Assembly (NCBI RefSeq): GCF_009720825.1
Contig: NZ_WNKY01000001.1
Location: 310,001-374,000, forward strand
Direction: 5' to 3'
Length of the DNA: 64,000 bases
Origin: Duganella radicis
GTDB lineage: Bacteria; Pseudomonadota; Gammaproteobacteria; Burkholderiales; Burkholderiaceae_D
Shown here in pieces: positions 8,754 to 17,445 of the stretch. The notes under the pieces were generated by a model, which was given only the letters and a program-made list of their open reading frames with translations, searched no databases and was not told the DNA's origin. A program made the position numbers and the translations under genes. Each line of letters opens with the position of its first letter. Position 1 is the stretch's first letter.

Positions 8754-10832
8754 ATGAAAGAACCCCCGATCACTTCCTTGTGGGACGACGCCGCAGCCGC
8801 CAGCATGAGCGAGCCTGAGCTGCTGCTATACCGTTCCAATCTGCTTGGATCGGATCTGCGCATTACCAATTTCGGCGGCGGGAATACCTCGGCCAAGGTG
8901 ATGATGGAAGATCCGCTCACCGGTGCGCAGGTGGAGGTGCTGTGGGTGAAGGGCTCCGGCGGTGACCTGGGCAGCATCAAGATCGACGGCTTCTCCACGC
9001 TCTACATGGAAAAGCTGCAAGCGCTGAAGGGCCGCTATCGCGGGCTGGCGCATGAAGACGAGATGGTGGCTTATCTGCCGCACTGCACCTTCAACCTGAA
9101 TCCGCGCGCCGCCAGCATCGACACGCCGTTGCATGCTTACATCGCCCGCAAGCACGTCGACCATATGCACCCGGATTCGGTGATCGCGATCGCCGCCTGC
9201 GCCAGCAGCCAGGCGCTGACGCAAAAGATTTTTGAGGGGGAGCTGGGTTGGCTGCCATGGCAGCGTCCCGGCTATGACCTGGGCCTGAAGCTGGAAGCGC
9301 TGTCGCAATCGCAGCCTCACCTGAAAGGCATCATCCTCGAAGGCCATGGCTTGTTCACCTGGGGCGATACCGCCAAGTCCTGCTATGAAACCACGCTGGC
9401 CATCATCAAGCGCGCCGAGGAATGGCTGGCGGCGAACGTCAGGCAGCCGGTGTTCGGCGGCGCCGCCATTGCGCCGCTGCCGGCGGAAGAACGCAGCGCG
9501 CTGGCAGCGAAGCTGATGCCGGTACTGCGCGGGAAAATCAGCCGCGACGAATACAAGCTCGGTCACTTCGACGACAGTGCGGCGGTGCTGGAGTTTGTGT
9601 GCAGCCGCGATTTGCAGCCGCTGGCGGCGTTGGGCACCTCCTGCCCGGATCATTTCCTGCGCACCAAAATCCGCCCCTTCGTGATCAACTATGACGGCGA
9701 TTTCGACAAGCTGGTGGCCGGTCTGGATGACGCGCTGGAGGCCTACCGTGCCGACTACAAGGCTTACTACGACCGCTGCAAGCGCGCCAACAGCCCGGCC
9801 GTGCGCGACGCGAATCCGATCATATACCTGATTCCGGGCGTCGGCATGCTGTCCTTCGCCAAGGACAAGGCGACGGCGCGTATCGCCGGTGAATTTTACG
9901 TCAACGCCGTCAACGTGATGCGCGGCGCGAACGGCGTGGATAGCTACGTCGGCCTGCCGGAGCAGGAGGCTTTCGATATCGAATACTGGCTGCTGGAAGA
10001 AGCCAAGCTGCAACGCATGCCCAAGCCTAAGAGCCTGGCCGGCCGTATCGCGCTGGTGACCGGCGGTGCCGGCGGCATCGGCCAAGCGGTGGCGAAGCAG
10101 CTGCTGCAAGAGGGCGCATGCGTGATGCTGACCGATATCGATCAGGAGGCGCTGGAGCAGGCGCACAAGGAGCTGGCCAAGGCCGGCGGCAAGGACAATG
10201 TGGGCAGCGTGGTGGCCAACATCACCAGTGAAACCGAGGTGGAAAATGTGCTGAAAGCCGCGTCGCTGCGCTTCGGCGGGCTGGATCTGCTGGTGTCCAA
10301 CGCGGGCATCGCCTCGTCGGCGCCGCTGGAAGACACCACCATGGACGTCTGGCAGCGCAATCAGGACATTCTGGTCAAAGGCTACTTCCTCGCTAGCCGC
10401 GAAGCCTTCCGCATCATGAAGCAGCAAAAGTTGGGCGGCAGCATGGTGTTCGTGGCGAGTAAAAATGGCCTGGTGGCGTCGGCCGGCGCGTCGGCCTACT
10501 GCACCGCCAAAGCGGCCGAGATCCATCTGGCGCGCTGCGTTGCGCTGGAAGGCGCGCCGCACCGTATCCGCGTCAACGTGGTCAATCCCGATGCGGTGAT
10601 CCGTGGTTCGCGCATCTGGGACGGCAAATGGAAGCAGGAGCGCGCGCAATCGAACAAGATCGACGCCGATGACGTGGAAGCCTTTTACCGTGATCGCAGC
10701 ATGCTGAAACTGAGCGTGCTGCCGGAGGATATCGCCGAGGCGGTGTACTTCCTCGCCAGCGACAAGGCTGCCAAAAGCACTGGTAATATCCTGAACGTGG
10801 ACGCCGGCAACGCGGGCGCATTCACGCGCTAA
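8754..10832 (+). CDS. rhaD: Bifunctional rhamnulose-1-phosphate aldolase / lactaldehyde dehydrogenase (RhaD)
   Basis: 692 aa. Residues ~1-410 are a class II aldolase domain with zinc-ligand style motifs (DHMHPDS; LEGHGLFTWG); residues ~425-692 are a short-chain dehydrogenase with the nucleotide motif TGGAGGIGQ and the active-site pair around SAYCTAK. The aldolase splits rhamnulose 1-phosphate into dihydroxyacetone phosphate and L-lactaldehyde; the dehydrogenase is expected to oxidise the lactaldehyde to lactate. The ATG at 8754 follows GGAGA and lies within an upstream-open frame whose earlier codons do not look like protein. It is first gene of the catabolic operon, 19 bp before the isomerase. 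Confidence 0.92.
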   Translation: MKEPPITSLWDDAAAASMSEPELLLYRSNLLGSDLRITNFGGGNTSAKVMMEDPLTGAQVEVLWVKGSGGDLGSIKIDGFSTLYMEKLQALKGRYRGLAHEDEMVAYLPHCTFNLNPRAASIDTPLHAYIARKHVDHMHPDSVIAIAACASSQALTQKIFEGELGWLPWQRPGYDLGLKLEALSQSQPHLKGIILEGHGLFTWGDTAKSCYETTLAIIKRAEEWLAANVRQPVFGGAAIAPLPAEERSALAAKLMPVLRGKISRDEYKLGHFDDSAAVLEFVCSRDLQPLAALGTSCPDHFLRTKIRPFVINYDGDFDKLVAGLDDALEAYRADYKAYYDRCKRANSPAVRDANPIIYLIPGVGMLSFAKDKATARIAGEFYVNAVNVMRGANGVDSYVGLPEQEAFDIEYWLLEEAKLQRMPKPKSLAGRIALVTGGAGGIGQAVAKQLLQEGACVMLTDIDQEALEQAHKELAKAGGKDNVGSVVANITSETEVENVLKAASLRFGGLDLLVSNAGIASSAPLEDTTMDVWQRNQDILVKGYFLASREAFRIMKQQKLGGSMVFVASKNGLVASAGASAYCTAKAAEIHLARCVALEGAPHRIRVNVVNPDAVIRGSRIWDGKWKQERAQSNKIDADDVEAFYRDRSMLKLSVLPEDIAEAVYFLASDKAAKSTGNILNVDAGNAGAFTR

Positions 10833-10851
10833 GAAGAATCAAGGAGACAAT

Positions 10852-12147
10852 GTGAGCACCATCATCGACAGCGGCCGCCTGGCCGAGCATAACGCTCAGC
10901 TGCGCGCCGGACTGAATGCGGACTACGAAGCGCTGGGCGGCATGCTGGCCCGGCGCGGCGTGGATATCGAAAAGCTGACCGCCGCCGCGCAGGGCTTTGC
11001 CGTGGCTTTGCCCAGCTGGGGCGTCGGTACCGGCGGCACGCGCTTTGCGCGCTTCCCGGGGCGTGGCGAGCCGCGCAACGTGTTTGAAAAACTGGACGAC
11101 TGCGCGGTTATCCATCAACTGACGCGCGTCACGCCGGGCGTGTCGCTGCACTTCCCTTGGGATAAGACCACCGATCCGGCCGCGTTGCGCCAGCAGGCGG
11201 AAAGCCATGGCCTGTATTTCGACGCGGTGAACTCCAACACCTTTCAGGATCAGGCAGGGCAGGAGCATACCTATAAATTCGGCAGCCTGACCGCCATCAA
11301 TGCCGACACCCGGGCGCAGGCGGTGCGGCACAATATCGAATGCATCGAGCTGGGACGCGTGCTCGGGTCGAAGGCGCTGACGGTGTGGGTGGGCGACGGC
11401 GCCAACTTCCCCGGCCAGCACAATCTGCGCGGTGCGCTGGAGCGCTACCTGGGCAGCATGCGCGAAATTTACGCGGCCTTGCCGGCGGATTGGCTGATGT
11501 TCATCGAGCATAAGCTGTTTGAACCGGCGTTCTACGCCACCACCATCGCCGACTGGGGCACCAGCTTTGCCTGCGCGCAGACGCTGGGCGACAAGGCGCG
11601 CTGCCTGGTCGATCTGGGCCACCACGCGCCAAACACCAATATCGAGATGATCGTGGCGCGGCTGGCGCAATTCGGCAAGCTGGGTGGCTTCCACTTCAAC
11701 GACAGCAAGTACGGTGATGACGATCTGGATTCGGGCAGCATCAATCCCTTCCAGCTGTTCCTGGTGTTTAACGAGCTGGCCGATGCGGCGGAGCGTGACG
11801 GCGCGGCCTTCAAGCCAGCCTACATGCTGGACCAGTCGCACAATGTCACCGATCCGATCGAAAGCCTGATGAACAGCGCAGTGGAAGTGCAACGCGCTTT
11901 CGTGCAGGCGCAATTGGTCGATCGCGCGGCCTTGCGCCAGCATCAGGAAGCCAATGATGCGCTGCAATCGGCGCAGGCGCTCAAGCACGCCTACCGCACC
12001 GATGTCAGTGCCATCCTGGCGATGGCACGGCTGCGTGCCGGCGGCGCCATCGATCCGGTGGCGTTCTACCGCGGCAGCGGTTATCGCGACCGGGCGGCGG
12101 AAGCGCGTCCGGCCAGGGCTGGCGCCAGCAGCAGCGGCATTGTGTGA
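10852..12147 (+). CDS. rhaI: L-rhamnose isomerase (RhaI)
   Basis: 431 aa TIM-barrel isomerase of the Pseudomonas stutzeri-type family, converting L-rhamnose to L-rhamnulose. Metal-site motifs are visible in order: FIEHKLFEPAF, LVDLGHHAPN, GFHFNDSKYGDDDLDSG and MLDQSHNV. The start is GTG at 10852, because AGGAGA precedes it and the overlapping ATG is followed at once by a stop. The gene ends in a 4-bp overlap with the mutarotase. Confidence 0.93.
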   Translation: MSTIIDSGRLAEHNAQLRAGLNADYEALGGMLARRGVDIEKLTAAAQGFAVALPSWGVGTGGTRFARFPGRGEPRNVFEKLDDCAVIHQLTRVTPGVSLHFPWDKTTDPAALRQQAESHGLYFDAVNSNTFQDQAGQEHTYKFGSLTAINADTRAQAVRHNIECIELGRVLGSKALTVWVGDGANFPGQHNLRGALERYLGSMREIYAALPADWLMFIEHKLFEPAFYATTIADWGTSFACAQTLGDKARCLVDLGHHAPNTNIEMIVARLAQFGKLGGFHFNDSKYGDDDLDSGSINPFQLFLVFNELADAAERDGAAFKPAYMLDQSHNVTDPIESLMNSAVEVQRAFVQAQLVDRAALRQHQEANDALQSAQALKHAYRTDVSAILAMARLRAGGAIDPVAFYRGSGYRDRAAEARPARAGASSSGIV

Positions 12148-12458
12148 CCATGCGCGCTTTCCGCATGCAGCTCAAGCCAGGTGCCGCCGCCGAGTACAAG
12201 CGGCGGCACGATGAGTTGTGGCCTGATCTGGGCAAGGCGCTGCGCGACGCGGGCATCTACGATTATTCGATCTTTCTGGATGAGGAGAGCTTGCAGCTGT
12301 TCGCAGTCTTCAAGCTGTGGCCGGATCATAAGATCGAGGATCTGCCGTTAAAGCCTGTCATGCAACGCTGGTGGGATTACATGGCGGACCTGATGGAAGT
12401 CGAACCGGGCAACCGGCCACGCGAGTGGCCGTTACAGCAGATGTTTCACTTCGCCTGA
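12144..12458 (+). CDS. rhaM: L-rhamnose mutarotase (RhaM/RhaU)
   Basis: 104 aa, the usual length of the family. Interconverts alpha and beta anomers of L-rhamnose. The active-site region EYKRRHDELWPDL carries the conserved Tyr and His; the C-terminal half has a paired-Trp motif (QRWWDYMADLM). The GTG at 12144 overlaps the isomerase stop (GTGA); an ATG two codons later (12150) is an alternative start. The end overlaps the convergent hydrolase gene by 13 bp. Confidence 0.92.
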   Translation: MTMRAFRMQLKPGAAAEYKRRHDELWPDLGKALRDAGIYDYSIFLDEESLQLFAVFKLWPDHKIEDLPLKPVMQRWWDYMADLMEVEPGNRPREWPLQQMFHFA

Positions 12459-13348
12459 TTCAGCAGGCCGCGATCGCGCAGCCATTCTTCCGCGCGGCGC
12501 GGCCATAGCGACGAGGTGCCAAGGCCATCGCGCATGCCCATGCCGTGGCCGCCGTGTTCCAGCAAATACATCTCGGCCGGGACTTTGTTCCTGGTCAGGG
12601 CCTGATAGAACAGGATGCTGTTCTCCACCGGGACGGCGGTATCGGCCTGCGTATGAATCAGCAGCGTCGGCGGTGTGGCCGGCGTCACCTGTTTTTCCAG
12701 CGACATCAAATTTAATGTCTCCGCCGACGGCGCAGCGCCCAGCAATGCCTTGCGCGAGCCGGCGTGCGCGGCCGGGTCCTGCATGGTAATCACCGGGTAC
12801 ATCAGCATCAGGAAGTCCGGCCGGGCGCTGACGTTGTCCAGCGCCGCGCCAGTACGGCCAGCGGGGTTATCGAAAAGTGTACCGGCGCTGGCCGCGAGGT
12901 GGCCGCCGGCCGAGCTGCCCATCACGCCGATGCGGTCCGGGCGGATACCAAATTCCGCCGCCCGCGAGCGCAGCATGCGCACCGCGCGCAGCACATCTTG
13001 CAATGGCGCTGGATGTCCATACTCCTGCATGCGATACTTGAGCACAAAGCTGGTCACGCCCAGGGTACTGAGCCAGGTCGCATACTGATCGCCTTCGCGC
13101 GCGGTCGCCATGCGCACGTAGCCGCCGCCGGGGCAAATGATCACCGCTGTGCCGTTAGGATGGTCGACCGCCGGGCCGATCATGGTCAGCGCCGGCTCGC
13201 TGACGTTGGAGGTGTAGCCGTCGCCAACCTTTTCGGGGCCGATGTTGCGCTGGCCCGGCACGCCTTCCGGCCAAAGCGGGATCATATTGGCGGCGGCGGA
13301 GGCGTATCCGGCGGCGCCCAGCATTAAAACAAGCAGTATTTTTTTCAT
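12446..13348 (-). CDS. Secreted alpha/beta hydrolase, acetyl-xylan-esterase-like (BD-FAE family)
   Basis: 300 aa with a clean signal peptide (MKKILLVLMLGAAGYASAAA). Alpha/beta-hydrolase fold: oxyanion region CPGGGYVRMA, nucleophile elbow GSSAGG with Ser146, acid near Asp236 (HTQADTAVP), and catalytic His268 in HGGHGMGM. Proteins of this family usually remove acetyl or feruloyl groups from plant polysaccharides and are often named endo-1,4-beta-xylanase B or esterase. The start chosen gives the signal peptide; it has no obvious Shine-Dalgarno sequence on its strand. Neighbouring GH74 and GH5 genes and the rhamnose locus fit a role in plant cell-wall breakdown. Confidence 0.82.
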   Translation of the reverse strand: MKKILLVLMLGAAGYASAAANMIPLWPEGVPGQRNIGPEKVGDGYTSNVSEPALTMIGPAVDHPNGTAVIICPGGGYVRMATAREGDQYATWLSTLGVTSFVLKYRMQEYGHPAPLQDVLRAVRMLRSRAAEFGIRPDRIGVMGSSAGGHLAASAGTLFDNPAGRTGAALDNVSARPDFLMLMYPVITMQDPAAHAGSRKALLGAAPSAETLNLMSLEKQVTPATPPTLLIHTQADTAVPVENSILFYQALTRNKVPAEMYLLEHGGHGMGMRDGLGTSSLWPRRAEEWLRDRGLLNQAK

Positions 13349-13361
13349 GGAGGAGAGTTTA

Positions 13362-13991
13362 GTGAACAAGTTGTTGGGCGCCCTGATCTTAACCGTGTTC
13401 GCGCAAAGCGCGGGCGCCGTAGCGCTGTTTAATGGCCGCGATTTCAGCGGCTGGGAATTGCAAACCACACCGGCGGCCGCGATTGCGGACGCCTTCCGCG
13501 TGCTGCCGGATGGCGTGATCGCATCGACCGGCAAGCCGTCCGGCTTCATCGCGACACAGGAGAACTATCGCAACTACAAGCTGCACGTGGAATGGCGCTG
13601 GACCGGCAAGCCGGGTAACGGCGGCGTGCTGCTGCACATCAGTCCCGGCACGTTCGACCGCGTGTGGCCTGTCAGTTTGCAGGTGCAAACCAAATTTGGC
13701 AATGCCGGCGATCTGCTGCCGATGGCGGCCGGCAGTTTCGCCGAGCCGCTGACCAGCGCACCAGGGGCCGAGACGCGCATCAAGGCCCGTACGGCGCCGG
13801 ATAGCGAGAAGCCCGCGGGCGAATGGAACGAGTGCGATATCGTCAGCCGTGATGGCGTGGTGGAAGTGAGCTTGAACGGCGTGCCGCAAAACCGGGTGTC
13901 GCATGTATCGCCTGCATCGGGACGGATCGGCTTTCAGCTGGAAGGAACGCCTTACGAACTGCGTCATGTGGAGTTGACGCCGCTGGATTAA
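13362..13991 (+). CDS. DUF1080 (3-keto-disaccharide hydrolase-like) secreted protein
   Basis: 209 aa from GTG at 13362, chosen because GGAGGAG (13349-13355) is placed six bases upstream; an in-frame ATG at 13347 would have no ribosome-binding site. A signal peptide (MNKLLGALILTVFAQSAGA) is followed by the family pattern LFNGRDFSGWE and RNYKLHVEWRW, GNGGVLLHIS, WNECDIVSRDG. The concanavalin-like DUF1080 family includes 3-keto-glycoside hydrolases, but many members have no known substrate. The start is only 13 bp from the divergent hydrolase start. Confidence 0.82.
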   Translation: MNKLLGALILTVFAQSAGAVALFNGRDFSGWELQTTPAAAIADAFRVLPDGVIASTGKPSGFIATQENYRNYKLHVEWRWTGKPGNGGVLLHISPGTFDRVWPVSLQVQTKFGNAGDLLPMAAGSFAEPLTSAPGAETRIKARTAPDSEKPAGEWNECDIVSRDGVVEVSLNGVPQNRVSHVSPASGRIGFQLEGTPYELRHVELTPLD

Positions 13992-14000
13992 GTAGAAAAT

Positions 14001-14041
14001 CCCGCCGGCCGAAGAGACGAGGGAGAGTGTAGACCGGCGGG
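14001..14041. terminator. GC hairpin between convergent genes (weak)
   Basis: CCCGCCGG (14001-14008) pairs with CCGGCGGG (14034-14041) across a 25-nt loop in the 129-bp gap between the convergent DUF1080 and GRDP-like genes. There is no T-run on either strand, so intrinsic termination is uncertain. Confidence 0.25.
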
Positions 14042-14120
14042 GAAGGAGTGCAGGGCTAGTATCGGGATACAGGCGGAAGGTGTCAACCGCCTGCGCGATC
14101 TAATCATTTTTATGATCGCA

Positions 14121-14822
14121 TCAGTCTCCGCCGCAACCACCGCCACCGCAACTGCCGCCATCGCCGCCGCCGCCATCCCCGCCGCCGTCGCTCCCTCCAC
14201 AGCCGCTGATATCCGCACCGCCACCGCAGCCACTGGACACGCTTCCCAGGTCGGCGCCGCAATACGGCGCCGCGCCGCCGTCATCCTTGCGCTGGAAGCC
14301 GCTGCAATCCGGGACATAAGTGAATCCATTCGGGATATCCAGCTTGCCATCCAGCGCAAATAACAAGGGCAAGCGCGCGGGCTTGTGCGGATTGATGTTC
14401 TCCTCATGGCAGGCGTGAAACCAGGTCCGCCGTATGCCGGCGTTGCCTTGCTGTCCTGGGCTCAGCACCGCCGCCGGCGTGTGATGCAGGAAGCGGCCGA
14501 ACGCGCGCCGGCAGAACTGATCGTAGTTCCTTGTATAGAGAATGAACTCATGCCACAAGTCGTCCGCCACCTGCGACGGCATGGAGACATACTTGCGCCC
14601 ACTTTTCAGATGGGCGAGGAAGAACTGCCGCAAGCCTTGCGCCACCAACTGGCAGTCTTTCAGGCTCAGCTGCGGATGGCGCGCGCGCAGCTTGTCAAAC
14701 AGGCCATGCGGCAGGATGAAGTCCCGGATATAGGCCTCACGGCGCGCACGGCGCTGGCGCTGCCACAGGAAAGCGGACAGGCCGGCGAAGCCAAAACAGG
14801 CGATGGTGGTGGCGATGTTCAT
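14121..14822 (-). CDS. GRDP-like (glycine-rich domain) protein with Cys/Gly-rich tail
   Basis: 233 aa. An N-terminal hydrophobic segment (residues ~5-20) suggests membrane anchoring. The middle contains the pattern ADDLWHEFILYTRNYDQFC and FGRFLHHTP, typical of the GRDP-like family (PF07173, as recalled). The last ~65 residues are almost only Gly, Asp, Ser and Cys (for example SGCGGGADISGCGGS). Function is unknown; repeated Cys pairs could bind metal or make disulfides. Divergent from the GH74 gene with a 124-bp gap. Confidence 0.7.
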   Translation of the reverse strand: MNIATTIACFGFAGLSAFLWQRQRRARREAYIRDFILPHGLFDKLRARHPQLSLKDCQLVAQGLRQFFLAHLKSGRKYVSMPSQVADDLWHEFILYTRNYDQFCRRAFGRFLHHTPAAVLSPGQQGNAGIRRTWFHACHEENINPHKPARLPLLFALDGKLDIPNGFTYVPDCSGFQRKDDGGAAPYCGADLGSVSSGCGGGADISGCGGSDGGGDGGGGDGGSCGGGGCGGD

Positions 14823-14946
14823 GTGTGATTTGCCAAATTTCGTTCCCGGATTTGGTGGATTTCATAATTGCGGCGACATGAAACCAGTTGCAGAATGGTT
14901 TCGCGCGCAGCAATGCGTAATAACTATAAATCGACGGAGACAAAAA
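14823..14946. promoter_or_regulatory. Divergent promoter region, GRDP-like gene / GH74 operon
   Basis: 124 bp with two dyads. GAAACCA (14880-14886) and TGGTTTC (14896-14902) form a perfect 7-bp inverted repeat; CCAAAT (14833-14838) and ATTTGG (14850-14855) form a second. Either could be an operator for the polysaccharide operon. The GH74 ribosome-binding site GGAGA is at 14936-14940. Confidence 0.45.
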
Positions 14947-17433
14947 ATGAAGGTCAAACATAGCCTGGCGCTGTTGCTTGCAGCGCTGACGACACCGCTC
15001 GCCTGTACGGCGGAAAACTACCACTGGGACTCGGTGGCCATCGGGGGAGGTGGCTATGTGACCGGCATCATCCCAAGCAAATCCGAACGCGGCATGGTGT
15101 ATGCCCGCACCGACGTCGGCGGCGCCTATCGTTGGGATCAGAACGCCGCCCGCTGGATCGCCCTGACCGACTGGATTGGCGAGGCCGACATCGGCCTGCT
15201 CGGCATCGAGTCGCTGGCGATCGATCCGCGCAACGCCGCCAATATCTATCTGCTGGCCGGCACCAGCTACTTCAGCAGCGGCAAGACCGCCATCCTGCGT
15301 TCGACCGACTACGGCAAGACCTTCACCGTGACCGACGTGAGCACGCAATTCAAGACCCATGGCAACGGCATGGGACGCCAGAATGGCGAGCGGCTGCAAG
15401 TCGATCCCGGCTCCAGCAATGTGCTGTACGTGGGCACGCGCCGCAATGGCCTGTTCAAGAGCGTGGATTCGGGGGCGACCTGGAACCGTCTGGCCTCGCT
15501 GGACATCACCACCACGCCGAACGACAACGGCATCAGTTTTGTGCTGCCCGATCCGTCCAGCGTGAGCGGCGGCGTGGCCAAGCGCATCTTCGTCGGCGTG
15601 TCGCGCTTCGCCTCGAACGCGCCCAACCTGTACTTCAGCGCCGACGCCGGCGCCACTTTCACGGCGGTGAAAGGCGGGCCGACCGGTAGCCTGATGCCGC
15701 AACGCGCCGCCATTTCATCCAAGGGCAAACTGTATGTCACCTACGCCAACGGCGCCGGCCCGCATCCGGCCGATGGCGAACCAATGGACAATGGCCAGAT
15801 CTGGGAATACAACGCGGTCGGCGGCAACTGGGTCAATATCACCCCGGCCGGCCTGGCGCGCCCGTTTGGCGGCATCAGCGTCGACCCGGCCAATCCCAAG
15901 CATCTGGTGGCATCCACCATCAATACCTGGCTGCCGCAGGGCAGCGGCTACGGTGACCATATCCTGACCTCGCTCGACGCCGGCCGCAGCTGGACCGATG
16001 TGGTGGCGCGCGGCTTCGCGCTCGATAACGGCGGCGCCAACTGGATCAGCGGCGGACAGTCGATCCACTGGGCAGGCTCGATCGAGTTCGATCCGTTCGA
16101 CACCAAGAAGGTGTGGGTAGGCTCCGGCAACGGCCTGTTTAAAACCAGCGATATCGATGCGCCAACCACCACCTGGAACTTCAACGTGGCCGGCCTGGAA
16201 GAAACCGTGCCGTTCAACTTCGAGACCGTGCCGGAAGGCCCGCTGGTGTCCACCATCGGCGACTTCGACGGCTTTATCAACACCGATCCGGCGCAATATG
16301 GCGTCCAGCACAGCCCTGGCATGGGCACCACCAGCGGCCTGGCGATCGCGCCGCAGGATGGCCGCATCATGGCGCGCGCTGGCTCGTCGCTGTACTACTC
16401 CACCAACGGCGGCGCAAGCTGGAACAAGTCGGCGTCGTTCAACGGCTCGCAAGGACAACTGGCCTTGTCGGCGGATGGCGCCGTGCTGCTGCACAGCCCC
16501 GCCAATTCCAGCACCAGCTACCGCTCGACCAACTTTGGCGGCAGCTGGACTGCCATCGCCGGTCTGGGCGTCAACAATGCGCGTCCGGTGGCGGACCCGG
16601 TCAACCCGAACAAGTTCTACGCCTACGATGGCGGCGGCCTGCTGGCCAGCGTGGACGGCGGCGCCAGTTTCGCGGCGGCCGGCAATCCGGGCAGCGGCGG
16701 TTCCAGCATCATCCGGCTGGCGCCTGGCCGGGAAGGGGACGTGTGGGTGTGCCTGAACGGCGGCGGCTTGACCCGTTCCACCGATTCCGGCGCCACCTTC
16801 ACCAAGATCGCCAGCGTGAACCAATGTACCGCCGTCGGTTTCGGCAAGGCCGCGCCTGATGCGGCATATCCGACCATCTACCTGCTGGGCACCGTCGGCG
16901 GCACGCGCGGTGTCCTGCGCTCCACCGATGCCGGCGCGACCTGGGTGCGCATCAACGACGATGCCCACGTGTACGGCGGCAGCGGCAACGCCCACATGAT
17001 CAACGGCGACCTGAATGTCTACGGCCGCGTGTACATGAGTACCGCGGGCCGCGGCATCGCCTACGGCAGCGCGGACGACAACGGCGACGTGCTCGTCACG
17101 CCGGTGACCGCCGGCCCGCCGGTCACGCCACAACCGGTCAACCAGTGCAGCTACGTGGTGACGGCTTCGTGGAGCGGTGGTTACAACGCGGCGGTACGCA
17201 TCACCAACAATCGCAACACAGTGATCAACGGCTGGTCGGTCAGCTGGACCTATACAGACAACTCAGTGGTGCAAGGGTACTGGAACGCCGCCGTTACAGG
17301 CAGCAGCCCGACCTATACAGCGACACCTAACCAGACCTGGAACCACGACATCTATCCGGGCAATACGGTGGAATTCGGCATGACGGTCAGCGGTTCGGCC
17401 ATACCGGTCGTCACCGGCGACGCGTGCAATTAA
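14947..17433 (+). CDS. Xyloglucanase, GH74 beta-propeller with C-terminal CBM2
   Basis: 828 aa, secreted (signal peptide to about residue 21). The body is a GH74 double seven-bladed propeller: the N-terminal signature YARTDVGGAYRWD places a conserved Asp at 56, and BNR/Asp-box repeats (for example STDAGATWVRI, SVDSGATWNRL) recur throughout. Residues 734-828 are a family 2 carbohydrate-binding module with flanking cysteines (C734, C827) and conserved tryptophans. It would cut the glucan backbone of xyloglucan outside the cell. Start chosen for the GGAGA at 14936 and the signal peptide. The downstream GH5 gene follows after 12 bp, so the two form an operon. Confidence 0.9.
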   Translation: MKVKHSLALLLAALTTPLACTAENYHWDSVAIGGGGYVTGIIPSKSERGMVYARTDVGGAYRWDQNAARWIALTDWIGEADIGLLGIESLAIDPRNAANIYLLAGTSYFSSGKTAILRSTDYGKTFTVTDVSTQFKTHGNGMGRQNGERLQVDPGSSNVLYVGTRRNGLFKSVDSGATWNRLASLDITTTPNDNGISFVLPDPSSVSGGVAKRIFVGVSRFASNAPNLYFSADAGATFTAVKGGPTGSLMPQRAAISSKGKLYVTYANGAGPHPADGEPMDNGQIWEYNAVGGNWVNITPAGLARPFGGISVDPANPKHLVASTINTWLPQGSGYGDHILTSLDAGRSWTDVVARGFALDNGGANWISGGQSIHWAGSIEFDPFDTKKVWVGSGNGLFKTSDIDAPTTTWNFNVAGLEETVPFNFETVPEGPLVSTIGDFDGFINTDPAQYGVQHSPGMGTTSGLAIAPQDGRIMARAGSSLYYSTNGGASWNKSASFNGSQGQLALSADGAVLLHSPANSSTSYRSTNFGGSWTAIAGLGVNNARPVADPVNPNKFYAYDGGGLLASVDGGASFAAAGNPGSGGSSIIRLAPGREGDVWVCLNGGGLTRSTDSGATFTKIASVNQCTAVGFGKAAPDAAYPTIYLLGTVGGTRGVLRSTDAGATWVRINDDAHVYGGSGNAHMINGDLNVYGRVYMSTAGRGIAYGSADDNGDVLVTPVTAGPPVTPQPVNQCSYVVTASWSGGYNAAVRITNNRNTVINGWSVSWTYTDNSVVQGYWNAAVTGSSPTYTATPNQTWNHDIYPGNTVEFGMTVSGSAIPVVTGDACN

Positions 17434-17445
17434 TAAGGGGAGACC

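Noticed and set aside
8826..10649. 607-aa open frame on the minus strand
   Set aside because: It is a GC-driven antisense frame inside rhaD, whose domains and ribosome-binding site are clear; the antisense product looks like no protein.
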